From NCBI GenBank assembly GCA_001650955.1, contig LXYP01000012.1:124001-188000 (forward strand): DNA of 64,000 nucleotides, given 5' to 3'. The DNA comes from Sphingomonadales bacterium EhC05 (GTDB lineage: Bacteria > Pseudomonadota > Alphaproteobacteria > Sphingomonadales > Sphingomonadaceae). The notes beneath the pieces are model-generated. The model worked only from the letters and a program-made list of their open reading frames with translations. It was not told the origin of the DNA and did no database searches. Shown here piece by piece: positions 45,637 through 53,776 of this stretch (positions are counted from its first letter, which is position 1; the number at the start of each line of letters is the position of its first letter). A program made the position numbers and the translations under genes.

Positions 45637-46932
45637 ATGGCCAGCAAACAGCCCGACCTCAATACACCCAAGGCGCGCAAAGCATCGATCACCTTTGTCT
45701 TTCTGGTGGTGCTGATCGACATGGTCGGTTTTGGCATCATCATGCCCGTGCTGCCGAAATTAATTACCGAGATCACGGGTGACAGTCTCTCTGCCGCCGC
45801 CGTCGTGGCCGGCTGGCTAGCCTTCGCTTATGCGGTCATGCAGTTTTTCTTCGGCCCGATCATCGGCAATCTTTCAGACCGTTTCGGACGCAGACCGGTC
45901 CTGCTCGGCGCGCTCGGAGGCTATGCCATCGCTTTTGCGCTGATGGGATTTGCGCCGACGCTGTTCTGGTTATTTGTTGCGCGGATCGTCGCCGGGATCA
46001 TGGGGGCGAGCTTCAGCACCGCCTATGCCTATGTTGCCGATGTCTCACCGCCCGAAAAAAGATCACAAAATTTTGGCTTGATTGGCGCAGCATTCGGTCT
46101 CGGCTTCATCATCGGACCGGCGCTCGGCGGTCTGCTCGGCGACTATGATCTGCGACTGCCCTTTTTTGTCGCCTCGGCGCTGGCGGCGGTCAATCTGATT
46201 TTCGGTTTCTTCATGCTCGAGGAGAGCCTGGAAAAGGACAAACGCCGCCCGTTCCAATTCGCCCGTGCCAATGCCTTTGTCGCGCTGAAGGGTTTGACCG
46301 GCCAGAATCGCGTCGTCATCTGGTATGCCGTCGCGCTGCTCATCTGGATGATTGGACATATCGTCTATCCGATCGTTTTCGCCTTTTACGGCATTGAGGC
46401 TTTTGGCTGGAGCATGCGCATGGTCGGCCTGGCCTTGGCATTGGTCGGTGTCGGCGCCGCCCTTGTTCAGGGACTGCTCATTCGCTACCTGATTCCGAAA
46501 ATCGGCGAACGCAAAGCGGTCATCATTGGCGCTGTTAGCATGGCCATCAGCACGATCTTCTATGTTGTCGCCGGCCCGGATCAGGGATGGCTGATCTTCA
46601 TCGCCATTCCCATCGGTGCGCTCCAGGGTCTGTTCCAGCCCTCGATCAGTGGATTGATGAGCAGAGCGGTTTCGGATGACACGCAGGGCGAATTGCAAGG
46701 CGCGGTAGCCAGCCTGCAAAGCACCGGTTCGGTTATCGGTCCGCCGCTGTTCACCGCTGTATTTGCCTATTTCACGGTTGCCAGCGCGCCGCTCTATCTG
46801 CCGGGCGCGCCTTTTGGACTGGCCGGACTTATCGCGCTCGTCGCTTTGGCGGTGTTCCTGCGCGGCTATGCGCTGCATTGCACCAGCGATGAAGTTGTCC
46901 CGCCGCCAGATGCCAAGCCTGCTGCGCTCTAA
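45637..46932 (+). CDS. MFS transporter, TetA-type family
   Basis: This 431-residue protein has about 12 transmembrane helices. The family signature [17 protein letters not shown] follows helix 2, and [20 protein letters not shown] is in helix 4-5. The first helix, [17 protein letters not shown], is typical of TetA/class DHA1 drug:H+ antiporters. Likely an efflux pump; TetA-type identity does not establish tetracycline resistance. ATG 45637 follows a TTG alternative 15 bases upstream. Confidence 0.88.
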   Translation: MASKQPDLNTPKARKASITFVFLVVLIDMVGFGIIMPVLPKLITEITGDSLSAAAVVAGWLAFAYAVMQFFFGPIIGNLSDRFGRRPVLLGALGGYAIAFALMGFAPTLFWLFVARIVAGIMGASFSTAYAYVADVSPPEKRSQNFGLIGAAFGLGFIIGPALGGLLGDYDLRLPFFVASALAAVNLIFGFFMLEESLEKDKRRPFQFARANAFVALKGLTGQNRVVIWYAVALLIWMIGHIVYPIVFAFYGIEAFGWSMRMVGLALALVGVGAALVQGLLIRYLIPKIGERKAVIIGAVSMAISTIFYVVAGPDQGWLIFIAIPIGALQGLFQPSISGLMSRAVSDDTQGELQGAVASLQSTGSVIGPPLFTAVFAYFTVASAPLYLPGAPFGLAGLIALVALAVFLRGYALHCTSDEVVPPPDAKPAAL

Positions 46933-46938
46933 CCGACG

Positions 46939-47427
46939 CTACTTGCTTGTGCGGGTCGCGGACAGGCCTGCCGCTTCAATTCCGGCGACCGCACAAGCGG
47001 CATCATCGACCGGTGCTTCGCCTGAAACGCCGACGCTGCCGATCAGATTTCCCCCGTCGGCCGTATAGACAGCAACGCCGCCCGCAACGGTCACGACAAA
47101 CGGGGCATTTGCGAATCCGGGTGTATTCTGCACGGCTTCTTCCATCCCCGCGGTTGAAAAACCCCAGCTGCTGACCGCCTTGGCCTTGGCCTGGGAAAAG
47201 GCCATGATCCCGGGTCCATTGCCCTGCATCCGCAGCGCGGCGACCAGATTGCCACCTTTGTCGTAGACCGCGATCGCATGGCTCTGCTGCTTGGCCCGCG
47301 CATGTTGCTTGCAGCCCTGAATGATGGTCTCGGCCGAGTCCGGACTCAGTTGAAAGCTCTGGCTTTGTGCGAGGGCTGATCCGGCATAAAGCGAGCTGCA
47401 AATCAGAAAGGCGATGGATTTTTTCAT
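46939..47427 (-). CDS. GlcG/HbpS-family heme-binding-like protein, exported
   Basis: This 162-residue protein has a signal peptide (FLICSSLYAGSALAQ) and a GlcG/HbpS domain: IAVYDKGGNLVAALRMQG is the family core, followed by AKAKAVSSWGFSTAG and GGVAVYTADGGNLIGSVGVSG. HbpS binds heme and can sense oxidative stress. Ligands here are not identified. It converges with the MFS gene (6 bases between stops). Confidence 0.85.
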   Translation of the reverse strand: MKKSIAFLICSSLYAGSALAQSQSFQLSPDSAETIIQGCKQHARAKQQSHAIAVYDKGGNLVAALRMQGNGPGIMAFSQAKAKAVSSWGFSTAGMEEAVQNTPGFANAPFVVTVAGGVAVYTADGGNLIGSVGVSGEAPVDDAACAVAGIEAAGLSATRTSK

Positions 47428-47521
47428 CTGGCTTCTCCCATGACTGTCCCGACCCTGCTGTAGCGCAGCCAGATCGGTTCCAGTCGCCCATTCGATGAAA
47501 ATAGGACAGGGATCGACGAAA

Positions 47522-48640
47522 TCAGGCGGCGCTATACCAGGCTGTGCGGTCTCTCATTTCGAGCTGTGCCCGTCCGGTATATTCCAGATGCCGCAAGGTC
47601 GCCATCGCCTCCCCGCTGGCCATGCCGATGACATCGGGAGTGATCGGTCGGCGGAACAGATAGGGGAAGCTGTCGACCACCCGTTTCGGGCTCTCCCGCA
47701 GACCTTGCTCGAGATCATCCAGCGCTTCATTATGACGCGCCGCGAGCGCATCGAGCCGCTGATGCGCGCCGAGAAACGGACGGCCGTGGGCCGGCAGGAT
47801 GAGCAGATCATTGTCGAGTTCAGCCCGGAACCGGTCGATGCTCGCCAGCCATTCGCCAAGCGGGTCGCTGGTCGGCTCGCTGAGCATCGTAGAGATATTC
47901 GAGGTAATCCGCGGCAAGATCTGGTCGCCGGCGATCATCACCTTGGCGGTGTCATCGATCAGACAGGCATGTTCGGGCGTATGGCCATGGCCGATGATCA
48001 CCCGCCATTCATGGCTGCCAGTGGTCAGGCGCGTGCCTTCTTCCATGCGGATATGACCGATTGGCAGATCCGCTACGGCACGGGCAAACCGCCCCCAGCC
48101 TTTCGCAGCAAATTCGTCGATCAGATGCTGATCCCAGCCGCAGAAATACCAGTCATCCAGCGCTTCTTCGGGGACACCGTCGCGCTTGTCGGCGATCAGC
48201 ATTTTCGTCAGCAGCCATTCGGTCCGGTTCATATGCAGCGGCGCCTTGAAGCGCTTCGCCAGCCATCCGGCACAGCCGACATGATCGGGATGATAATGGG
48301 TGACGATGATCTTGGTGGCGGTCTGCCCGCGCAAAGCGCCATCATCAAACAGATGTTTCCAGGCATCAATCACCTGCGGCATGAACAGCCCGGTGTCAGC
48401 AATGGCAAAACCGTCACTGCCGTCAGCATGCTGATCGGCCAGGACCCAGTTGTTGATATGCCCGAGCGGCCCGGGAACCGGGGTGCGGGTCCAGCCGATG
48501 CCAGGCATCAACTCAAAATATTCCCCAAATTTGGGCTCATAGTCGCCGAGCGGATAGGTCAATCCTTCCGATTCAATCGGCTCGAAGCCGTGGTCCGCGA
48601 GCATCGCGTCATAAGCGGGTGGTTTCCTGGGTGCATCCAT
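47522..48640 (-). CDS. MBL-fold metallohydrolase
   Basis: This 372-residue protein has the metallo-beta-lactamase zinc motif TKIIVTHYHPDHVGCAGW, then WRVIIGHGHTPEHACLID and MIAGDQILPRITSN with the later aspartate ligand. Many of these hydrolyse thioesters or glycerophospholipid-type substrates. The C-terminal helices (RRPITPDVIGMASGEAMATL) are of a subgroup common in proteobacteria. The ATG at 48640 is preferred because upstream codons lack family sequence. The substrate is unknown. Confidence 0.85.
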   Translation of the reverse strand: MDAPRKPPAYDAMLADHGFEPIESEGLTYPLGDYEPKFGEYFELMPGIGWTRTPVPGPLGHINNWVLADQHADGSDGFAIADTGLFMPQVIDAWKHLFDDGALRGQTATKIIVTHYHPDHVGCAGWLAKRFKAPLHMNRTEWLLTKMLIADKRDGVPEEALDDWYFCGWDQHLIDEFAAKGWGRFARAVADLPIGHIRMEEGTRLTTGSHEWRVIIGHGHTPEHACLIDDTAKVMIAGDQILPRITSNISTMLSEPTSDPLGEWLASIDRFRAELDNDLLILPAHGRPFLGAHQRLDALAARHNEALDDLEQGLRESPKRVVDSFPYLFRRPITPDVIGMASGEAMATLRHLEYTGRAQLEMRDRTAWYSAA

Positions 48641-48839
48641 GGCCGGATCATAGACGGGGCAATGACGGCCGCGCAACCAAATTTAATCAGCTGATTAAAC
48701 CAATTGGCGATATGCCCCCTTGCCGGACAGGGCCAGAGTGCCAAATCGCATCGCTCTTGCGATTTGCCTTTGTCAGCTGATGATGTTTCTCGTCACGCAA
48801 AAGCCTCCCCGACCGGGACGCATCGCACGATCAGGGGAC

Positions 48840-49550
48840 CTAGCTGTCCTTGAACAGGTTTTCCGCTGTCAGCTCTTCCGGAGCAACTTCAGCTTCGCCA
48901 GATTCGGCAGCCAGAGCAGCATCCGCATCACGGATCGCCTGGGCCCGTTCTTCCTGCAATTCGGCGATCAGCGCTTCCTTGTCTCCGCCCAATTTCGTGT
49001 CTTCCGCGACTTCGGGTTCAATACCTGCCTTTTTCGCGGCCTTGGCCACGACGGCATCCAGCTCGCGCTGGGAGCAAAGCCCGAGAGTGACGGGGTCTTT
49101 CGGAACAATATTGGCGATATTCCAATGTTCGCGTTCGCGAATCGCATTGATCGTCGTGCGCGTCGTGCCGATCAATTTGCCAACCTGGGCATCGGAAATT
49201 TCCGGATGATTGCGCAGCAACCAGGAGATGCCGTCGGGCTTGTCCTGACGCTTGGAAACCGGCGTATAGCGGGGTCCCTTGGTCCGGCGCACCTGATCGG
49301 GTCCTTTTTGCAATTTCATCCGATAGGTGGGATCAGCCTCTGCCTTGGTGATTTCCTCATTGGTCAGTTCATGCGCCTGCACCGGATCACGGCCGGTATA
49401 TTTGCTGCCCGCCAGATCATCCGCCATGGCATTGACTTCCAGAATGTGAATCCCGCAAAATTCAGCAATCTGTTCAAAGCTCAGAGCGGTATTGTCGACC
49501 AGCCAACTGGCGGTCGCATGTTGCATCAAAGGCATGGGTTGTTCGGCCAC
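48840..49550 (-). CDS. trcR: Cell-cycle regulator TrcR (DUF1013)
   Basis: TrcR/DUF1013 proteins are found in alphaproteobacteria and affect cell-cycle transcription. This 236-residue protein has two helix-turn-helix-like parts: ATASWLVDNTALSFEQIAEFCGIHILEVNAM (in parts) near the start and ISDAQVGKLIGTTRTTINAIR in the middle. The C-terminal tail is acidic and alanine-rich, as in the family. The gene stands alone. The first 30 residues after MAEQPMPLMQ read as a winged-helix-like unit. Confidence 0.88.
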   Translation of the reverse strand: MAEQPMPLMQHATASWLVDNTALSFEQIAEFCGIHILEVNAMADDLAGSKYTGRDPVQAHELTNEEITKAEADPTYRMKLQKGPDQVRRTKGPRYTPVSKRQDKPDGISWLLRNHPEISDAQVGKLIGTTRTTINAIREREHWNIANIVPKDPVTLGLCSQRELDAVVAKAAKKAGIEPEVAEDTKLGGDKEALIAELQEERAQAIRDADAALAAESGEAEVAPEELTAENLFKDS

Positions 49551-49596
49551 AGCGGTGTCCTTCTGTAAATCTCAGCTCAAGCAAGCTGGCTTTTCG

Positions 49597-49631
49597 ATAA
49601 AATAAGGGCCGCCCCCTTTCGGAGACGGCCT
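49597..49631 (-). terminator. Terminator after the glycosyltransferase gene
   Basis: On the minus strand, AGGCCGTCTCC, a GAAA loop and GGGGGCGGCCCT form a stem with two mismatched positions, followed by TATTTTAT. It lies about 55 bases after the glycosyltransferase stop and would end the transcript that starts at 51659. Confidence 0.75.
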
Positions 49632-49686
49632 GTTCGAGACTTATGTAGAACGTTTGGGCAAAGACGGCAAGAATTTGTTCACCCGC

Positions 49687-50748
49687 CTATTTGGCCATGG
49701 GCAGGTTTGCGGCAAATGGCATCGATATTCGCGTTTTCGGCTCGGAACTGGCGGTAACGAGACCATTGAGGAACTGACGCGCACTGGATGTCCACTCGAA
49801 CTGGTGCGCGCGGCTAACGCAATCCTGGCGATCCAACTTGAGCGCAGCGGATATCGCCTCGGAGAGAAAGTCATCCATCACACCGCTTTCGGGGGTGAGA
49901 ATGTCAATCGGTCCGGTCACCGGATAGGAGGCAACCGGGGTTCCGCAGGCCAAGGCTTCGATGACGACCAGTCCGAACGTATCGGTTCTGCTCGGAAATA
50001 CGAACACATCGGCGCCGGCATAATAGCCTGCCAGCTCGCGTCCGGACTTTCGACCAGCGAAATAGGCATCCGGATAGCGGGCCCGCAAGGCGGCAAGCGC
50101 GGGGCCATCGCCGACGATGACCTTGCTTCCGGGCCTTTCCGTTTGCAGAAATGCCTCAATATTTTTTTCTACGGCAACGCGGCCGACATAGAGCTGAATG
50201 GGCCGCGGCAGTCTGGCATATGATGAGGGCTCGGGCGCATCGGGCGAGAAATTTTCGAGATCCACGCCGCGGCTCCAATGATGGACCTGGTGCAAGCCTT
50301 CCATTCGCATCTGTCGGCTCACGCTATCGGTCGATACCATGATCGCTTCCGAACCGCCGTGAAACCAGCGGATATAGGGCCAGAAAACCCGCGGAGACAA
50401 GCCGGTCCGTTTCGCAAGATATTCCGGAAACTGTGTATGGTAAGCAGTTGTAAAACGACAATTATTACGGCGGCACCAACGTTGAGCAGAAAGGCATAAT
50501 GGGCCTTCCGTGGCCAGATGGACGGCGTCCGCACCAAATGCTTCGAGACGCTTGCCGATATTCCGGGCCCGGGTGACGGCCAATCGAATTTCCGGATAGC
50601 TCGGTGCGGGCATTGACCGATATTGATCGGGAGAGATTACGAGCACCTCATGTCCCCAATTTCGCAATATCCCGATGACGGTTTCAAGCGTGCGGACGAC
50701 GCCATTGACTTGCGGATGCCATGCATCGGTGACCAGCGCCAGTTTCAT
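49687..50748 (-). CDS. GT4-type glycosyltransferase
   Basis: This 353-residue protein starts MKLALVTDAWHPQVNGVVRT, typical of GT4 enzymes (SqdX/MgtA-like), and has LYVGRVAVEKNIEAFLQ and SRTDTFGLVVIEALACGTPV with the EX7E-type donor site. It probably adds a sugar to a lipid acceptor. Its start overlaps the preceding phosphoesterase gene by four bases (ATGA), so the two are translationally coupled and probably work in the same glycolipid or cell-envelope pathway. Confidence 0.85.
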   Translation of the reverse strand: MKLALVTDAWHPQVNGVVRTLETVIGILRNWGHEVLVISPDQYRSMPAPSYPEIRLAVTRARNIGKRLEAFGADAVHLATEGPLCLSAQRWCRRNNCRFTTAYHTQFPEYLAKRTGLSPRVFWPYIRWFHGGSEAIMVSTDSVSRQMRMEGLHQVHHWSRGVDLENFSPDAPEPSSYARLPRPIQLYVGRVAVEKNIEAFLQTERPGSKVIVGDGPALAALRARYPDAYFAGRKSGRELAGYYAGADVFVFPSRTDTFGLVVIEALACGTPVASYPVTGPIDILTPESGVMDDFLSEAISAALKLDRQDCVSRAHQFEWTSSARQFLNGLVTASSEPKTRISMPFAANLPMAK

Positions 50749-51659
50749 ATCACTGCCTCGACATCTTCCGATATGCGCTCCACGGCGAGGATCGGCTTTC
50801 TGCGCGCTTTCCGGGCGCTGATTTCATCGGCCCAATGGAGGATGTCCATCTTGCCATCATCACATTCGACCAATGCCGTGCACCCTTCCACCCAGTCGCC
50901 GTCATTATAATATTCAATGCCGTCAATCTCGCGCTGCTCGGCGGTGTGGATATGGCCGCAGACCACGCCATCGACACCGCGAACGCGCGCCGCTTTGGCG
51001 ACCAGCTCTTCGAACCGCCCGATAAATTCAACGGCATTTTTGACTTTATGTTTGGCCATTTTGGAGAGCGACCAATAGGGCAGTCCCATGCGGTTGCGAA
51101 TTTTGTTCACCACCCAGTTCAGCCGCATCAATATTGTATAGGCAGTATCCCCGGCAAAGGCGAGCCAGCGGTGAGCCAGCATCACCGTATCAAATTCATC
51201 ACCATGAAGAACCAGCAAGCGCCGGCCGTCGGCGGTTTCGTGAATGGCCGACCGCCGGATCTGGACGCCGCCAAAATTGAGCCCGGTAAATTGGCGAAAC
51301 ATTTCGTCATGATTGCCCGGTATATAGACGATTTTCGTGCCGCGCTTGGCCCGTTTCAATATTCGCCAGACAATGTCATTATGCGAATCAGGCCAATAGA
51401 ATTTCTTCTTCATTCGCCAGCCGTCGATGATATCACCAACCAGATAGAGCGTATCGCTATCCACATGATCGAGAAAATCGATCAACATGTCCGCGTTACA
51501 GCCTCTCGTACCCAAATGAACGTCGGATATCCAGATCGTCCGATAATGGGTCCGGTCGCCCGAACGGACGCGCGGTTTTCGCTTTATCCGGGCATCATAG
51601 CGCGCGCGGTCGAGCAGCGGAACGTCGGTCTGGAACACTGGCGGGAACTGGTTTGTCAT
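50745..51659 (-). CDS. LpxH-like calcineurin-type metallophosphoesterase
   Basis: This 304-residue enzyme has the two-metal motifs of the family: WISDVHLGTRGCN, LVGDIIDGWRMKKKFYWPDS, YIPGNHDE, LHGDEFD and CGHIHTAEQ. Such proteins are often annotated as UDP-2,3-diacylglucosamine diphosphatase, but real LpxH is about 240 residues and lacks the long N-terminal and C-terminal parts seen here. GGAGTATGTG precedes ATG 51659. It is coupled to the downstream glycosyltransferase by ATGA, suggesting a shared membrane-lipid task. Confidence 0.85.
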   Translation of the reverse strand: MTNQFPPVFQTDVPLLDRARYDARIKRKPRVRSGDRTHYRTIWISDVHLGTRGCNADMLIDFLDHVDSDTLYLVGDIIDGWRMKKKFYWPDSHNDIVWRILKRAKRGTKIVYIPGNHDEMFRQFTGLNFGGVQIRRSAIHETADGRRLLVLHGDEFDTVMLAHRWLAFAGDTAYTILMRLNWVVNKIRNRMGLPYWSLSKMAKHKVKNAVEFIGRFEELVAKAARVRGVDGVVCGHIHTAEQREIDGIEYYNDGDWVEGCTALVECDDGKMDILHWADEISARKARRKPILAVERISEDVEAVI

Positions 51660-51760
51660 CACATACTCCGATAGACGCTGAACCTGATCATCGGCTCGGC
51701 CTATAGGCGGCATTTATGACAGGATGATTCCCGTTTTATGAAGCTTTGGTGACGCGACGC

Positions 51761-52180
51761 TCAGTTGCTGAGATAGTCTTGCACCCGCATTTGCAAATGC
51801 GGCACCGCATCTTTGCTCGCCAGAAATTCGGGCACGGTCATCGTCGACCAGCCCTGGCCTTCGTCACCGAAAACAATATCTTCCAATATTTGGGATGCCA
51901 GCTGGCAGGCGAAAAACAGGGCGACTTTGCCTTCCCCGCGCCAATTGGGATAGGTTTCGACATGTCGAAAATCATCAATTGCGATGCGAATGCCAAATTC
52001 CTCGTAGGTCTCCCGGGCCACGCATTCCGCACCGCTTTCGCCATTTTCGCGACCCCCGCCCGGCAAATCGAGCATATTGGGAAACGGGATGTCAGGCCTG
52101 TCATCACGCCGATAGACGAGAATGGAATCACCGATAAAGACAGCGACCTTGGCGCCATGAAAATCCGGCTCGGTGGTCAC
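51761..52180 (-). CDS. NUDIX hydrolase
   Basis: This 139-residue protein has the Nudix box: GGGRENGESGAECVARETYE followed by EFGI (G-x5-E-x7-REUxEExGU). It likely removes phosphate from nucleoside diphosphate-linked compounds. The start is a GTG at 52180, preceded by AGGTGG nine bases upstream, four bases after the quinone oxidoreductase stop. An upstream extension would overlap that gene. The two are therefore co-transcribed. Confidence 0.82.
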   Translation of the reverse strand: MTTEPDFHGAKVAVFIGDSILVYRRDDRPDIPFPNMLDLPGGGRENGESGAECVARETYEEFGIRIAIDDFRHVETYPNWRGEGKVALFFACQLASQILEDIVFGDEGQGWSTMTVPEFLASKDAVPHLQMRVQDYLSN

Positions 52181-52184
52181 GCGC

Positions 52185-53198
52185 TCATTCCACCTTGAGG
52201 ACGATCTTTCCGATATGATCACCAGCTTCCATATGCGCATGGGCCTTGGCGGCATCCTTCAATGCAAATATCTCGTCCATGACCGGTTTGAGACGGCCAG
52301 CTTCGACATCGGGCCAGACATAGCGGTGGATTTCATCGGCGAGCAAGGCCTTGCGGTCTGTCGACTGCGGTCGCAGGGTCGAACCACTCAGCGTCAGACG
52401 TCGCATCATGATCTGCGCCATATTGACCGTCGCCTGCATGCCGCCCTGGACCGCAATAGTGACGTGGCGGCCATCTTCCTTCAGGCATTGCAGGTTGCGG
52501 GGGACATAATCACCAGCAACCATATCGAGGACAATCTCAACCCCTTCACCGCCGGTAATCTTCTTGATTTCCTCGACAAAATCCTGGGTCTTGTAATTGA
52601 TCGCATGATCGGCCCCGATAGATTTTGCAGCGGTGCATTTTTGATCACTGCCGCAGGTTACGATGACATTCATCCCAACCAATTTGCCGAGCATGATCGC
52701 CATTGTACCAATACCGCTGGTGCCGCCGTGGACCAGCACCGTCTCATCTTCGCGCGCAAAGCCACGATTGAACAGATTGCCCCATACGGTGAACAGGGTC
52801 TCTGGCAGCGCTGCCGCTTCTTCCATCGACAGGCTTTCCGGGATATCGAGGCATTGGGTAGCCGGTGCGACGCAATATTCGGCATAGCCACCGCCATTGG
52901 TCAAAGCGCAGACGGCACGCCCGAGCCATTCCGGTTCAACTCCGGCGCCAAGCGCGACAACGGTTCCCGAAACCTCGAGCCCCGGCAAGGGCGAAGCGCC
53001 CGGCGGTGCGGGATAGAGACCCATGCGCTGAACAACATCCGGGCGATTGACCCCGGCCGCAGCGACTTTGATCAGGACTTCCCCGGCTTCGGGTTCCGGG
53101 ACAGCAAGGGAAACCGGTTGCAAAACTTCCGGCCCACCTGGCTCACTAATCGCCATCGCCGTCATCGTTGATTGCAAAACTTCCGCCATCGTCATCAA
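52185..53198 (-). CDS. NAD(P)H:quinone oxidoreductase-like zinc-free MDR enzyme
   Basis: This 337-residue MDR-family protein has the N-terminal GEVLIKVAAAGVNRPDV and the dinucleotide site VLVHGGTSGIGTMAIMLGKL. The catalytic-zinc cysteine is absent, as in quinone oxidoreductases of the PIG3/QorB type. It likely reduces quinones or unsaturated carbonyls with NADPH. GGGGGATAATTG precedes the ATG. Its divergent neighbour is DUF1192, 107 bases away. Confidence 0.87.
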   Translation of the reverse strand: MMTMAEVLQSTMTAMAISEPGGPEVLQPVSLAVPEPEAGEVLIKVAAAGVNRPDVVQRMGLYPAPPGASPLPGLEVSGTVVALGAGVEPEWLGRAVCALTNGGGYAEYCVAPATQCLDIPESLSMEEAAALPETLFTVWGNLFNRGFAREDETVLVHGGTSGIGTMAIMLGKLVGMNVIVTCGSDQKCTAAKSIGADHAINYKTQDFVEEIKKITGGEGVEIVLDMVAGDYVPRNLQCLKEDGRHVTIAVQGGMQATVNMAQIMMRRLTLSGSTLRPQSTDRKALLADEIHRYVWPDVEAGRLKPVMDEIFALKDAAKAHAHMEAGDHIGKIVLKVE

Positions 53199-53305
53199 TT
53201 ATCCCCCAAACAATCCGTTTCCAAATTGTCTTCCACATTCTTGTAGCCCTTATTGACAGCAAAGCGCGGTCGGTCAACATTGCTATGGACTCCCAAGGAG
53301 GTAAA

Positions 53306-53506
53306 ATGATGGATGACGACGACAATTTACCACGAAACGCCAATGATCCCGTGGCATTGCTCATAAAACAGGATATTGATCCTTTGTCGGTTGATGAGCT
53401 GGACCAGAGAATTTCGCTGCTGAAATCCGAGATAAACCGCTGCGAAAAAAAGAAAATATTCGCGGTAGCCCATCGCGCCAGCGCGAATGATCTGTTCAAA
53501 AAATGA
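53306..53506 (+). CDS. DUF1192 family protein
   Basis: This 66-residue protein has an acidic N-terminus, then NDPVALLIKQDIDPLSVDELD and a short coiled-coil helix (QRISLLKSEINRCEKK), ending HRASANDLFKK. This is the full length and the usual ending of DUF1192, a small conserved alphaproteobacterial protein of unknown function. AAGGAGGTAAA directly before the double ATG is nearly a perfect ribosome site. Confidence 0.88.
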   Translation: MMDDDDNLPRNANDPVALLIKQDIDPLSVDELDQRISLLKSEINRCEKKKIFAVAHRASANDLFKK

Positions 53507-53776
53507 TAATTGGTGGATTTATTGTAAGCATTTGTTAACCTTGTTTACTAATATTCCCATTTAAGCTGGTCCGCATTGGACCGTTTAGGAGAAGAGAGAC
53601 AGAAAACTGGCAGCTTTGGCCCGCGACCAACATTTTGAGATCATCACGCCCTTGACCTTTGGACATGCGTTTACGATCTAGATGGTAAGGTAATTGGTTA
53701 AAGTCCGAAAAACATCAATCTCATGTTTTTTGGCAACCGGGATCATATATCTGGTCCTATTTTTGGAGTTAAGTAC

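Noticed and set aside
45637-46932. Antibiotic-resistance gene call for the TetA-type transporter
   Set aside because: The family is broad; sequence signature alone does not show drug specificity and no tetR-like regulator is adjacent.
47495-48694. A 399-codon plus-strand frame opposite the MBL hydrolase
   Set aside because: The minus-strand protein shows zinc-binding motifs; the antisense protein shows none.
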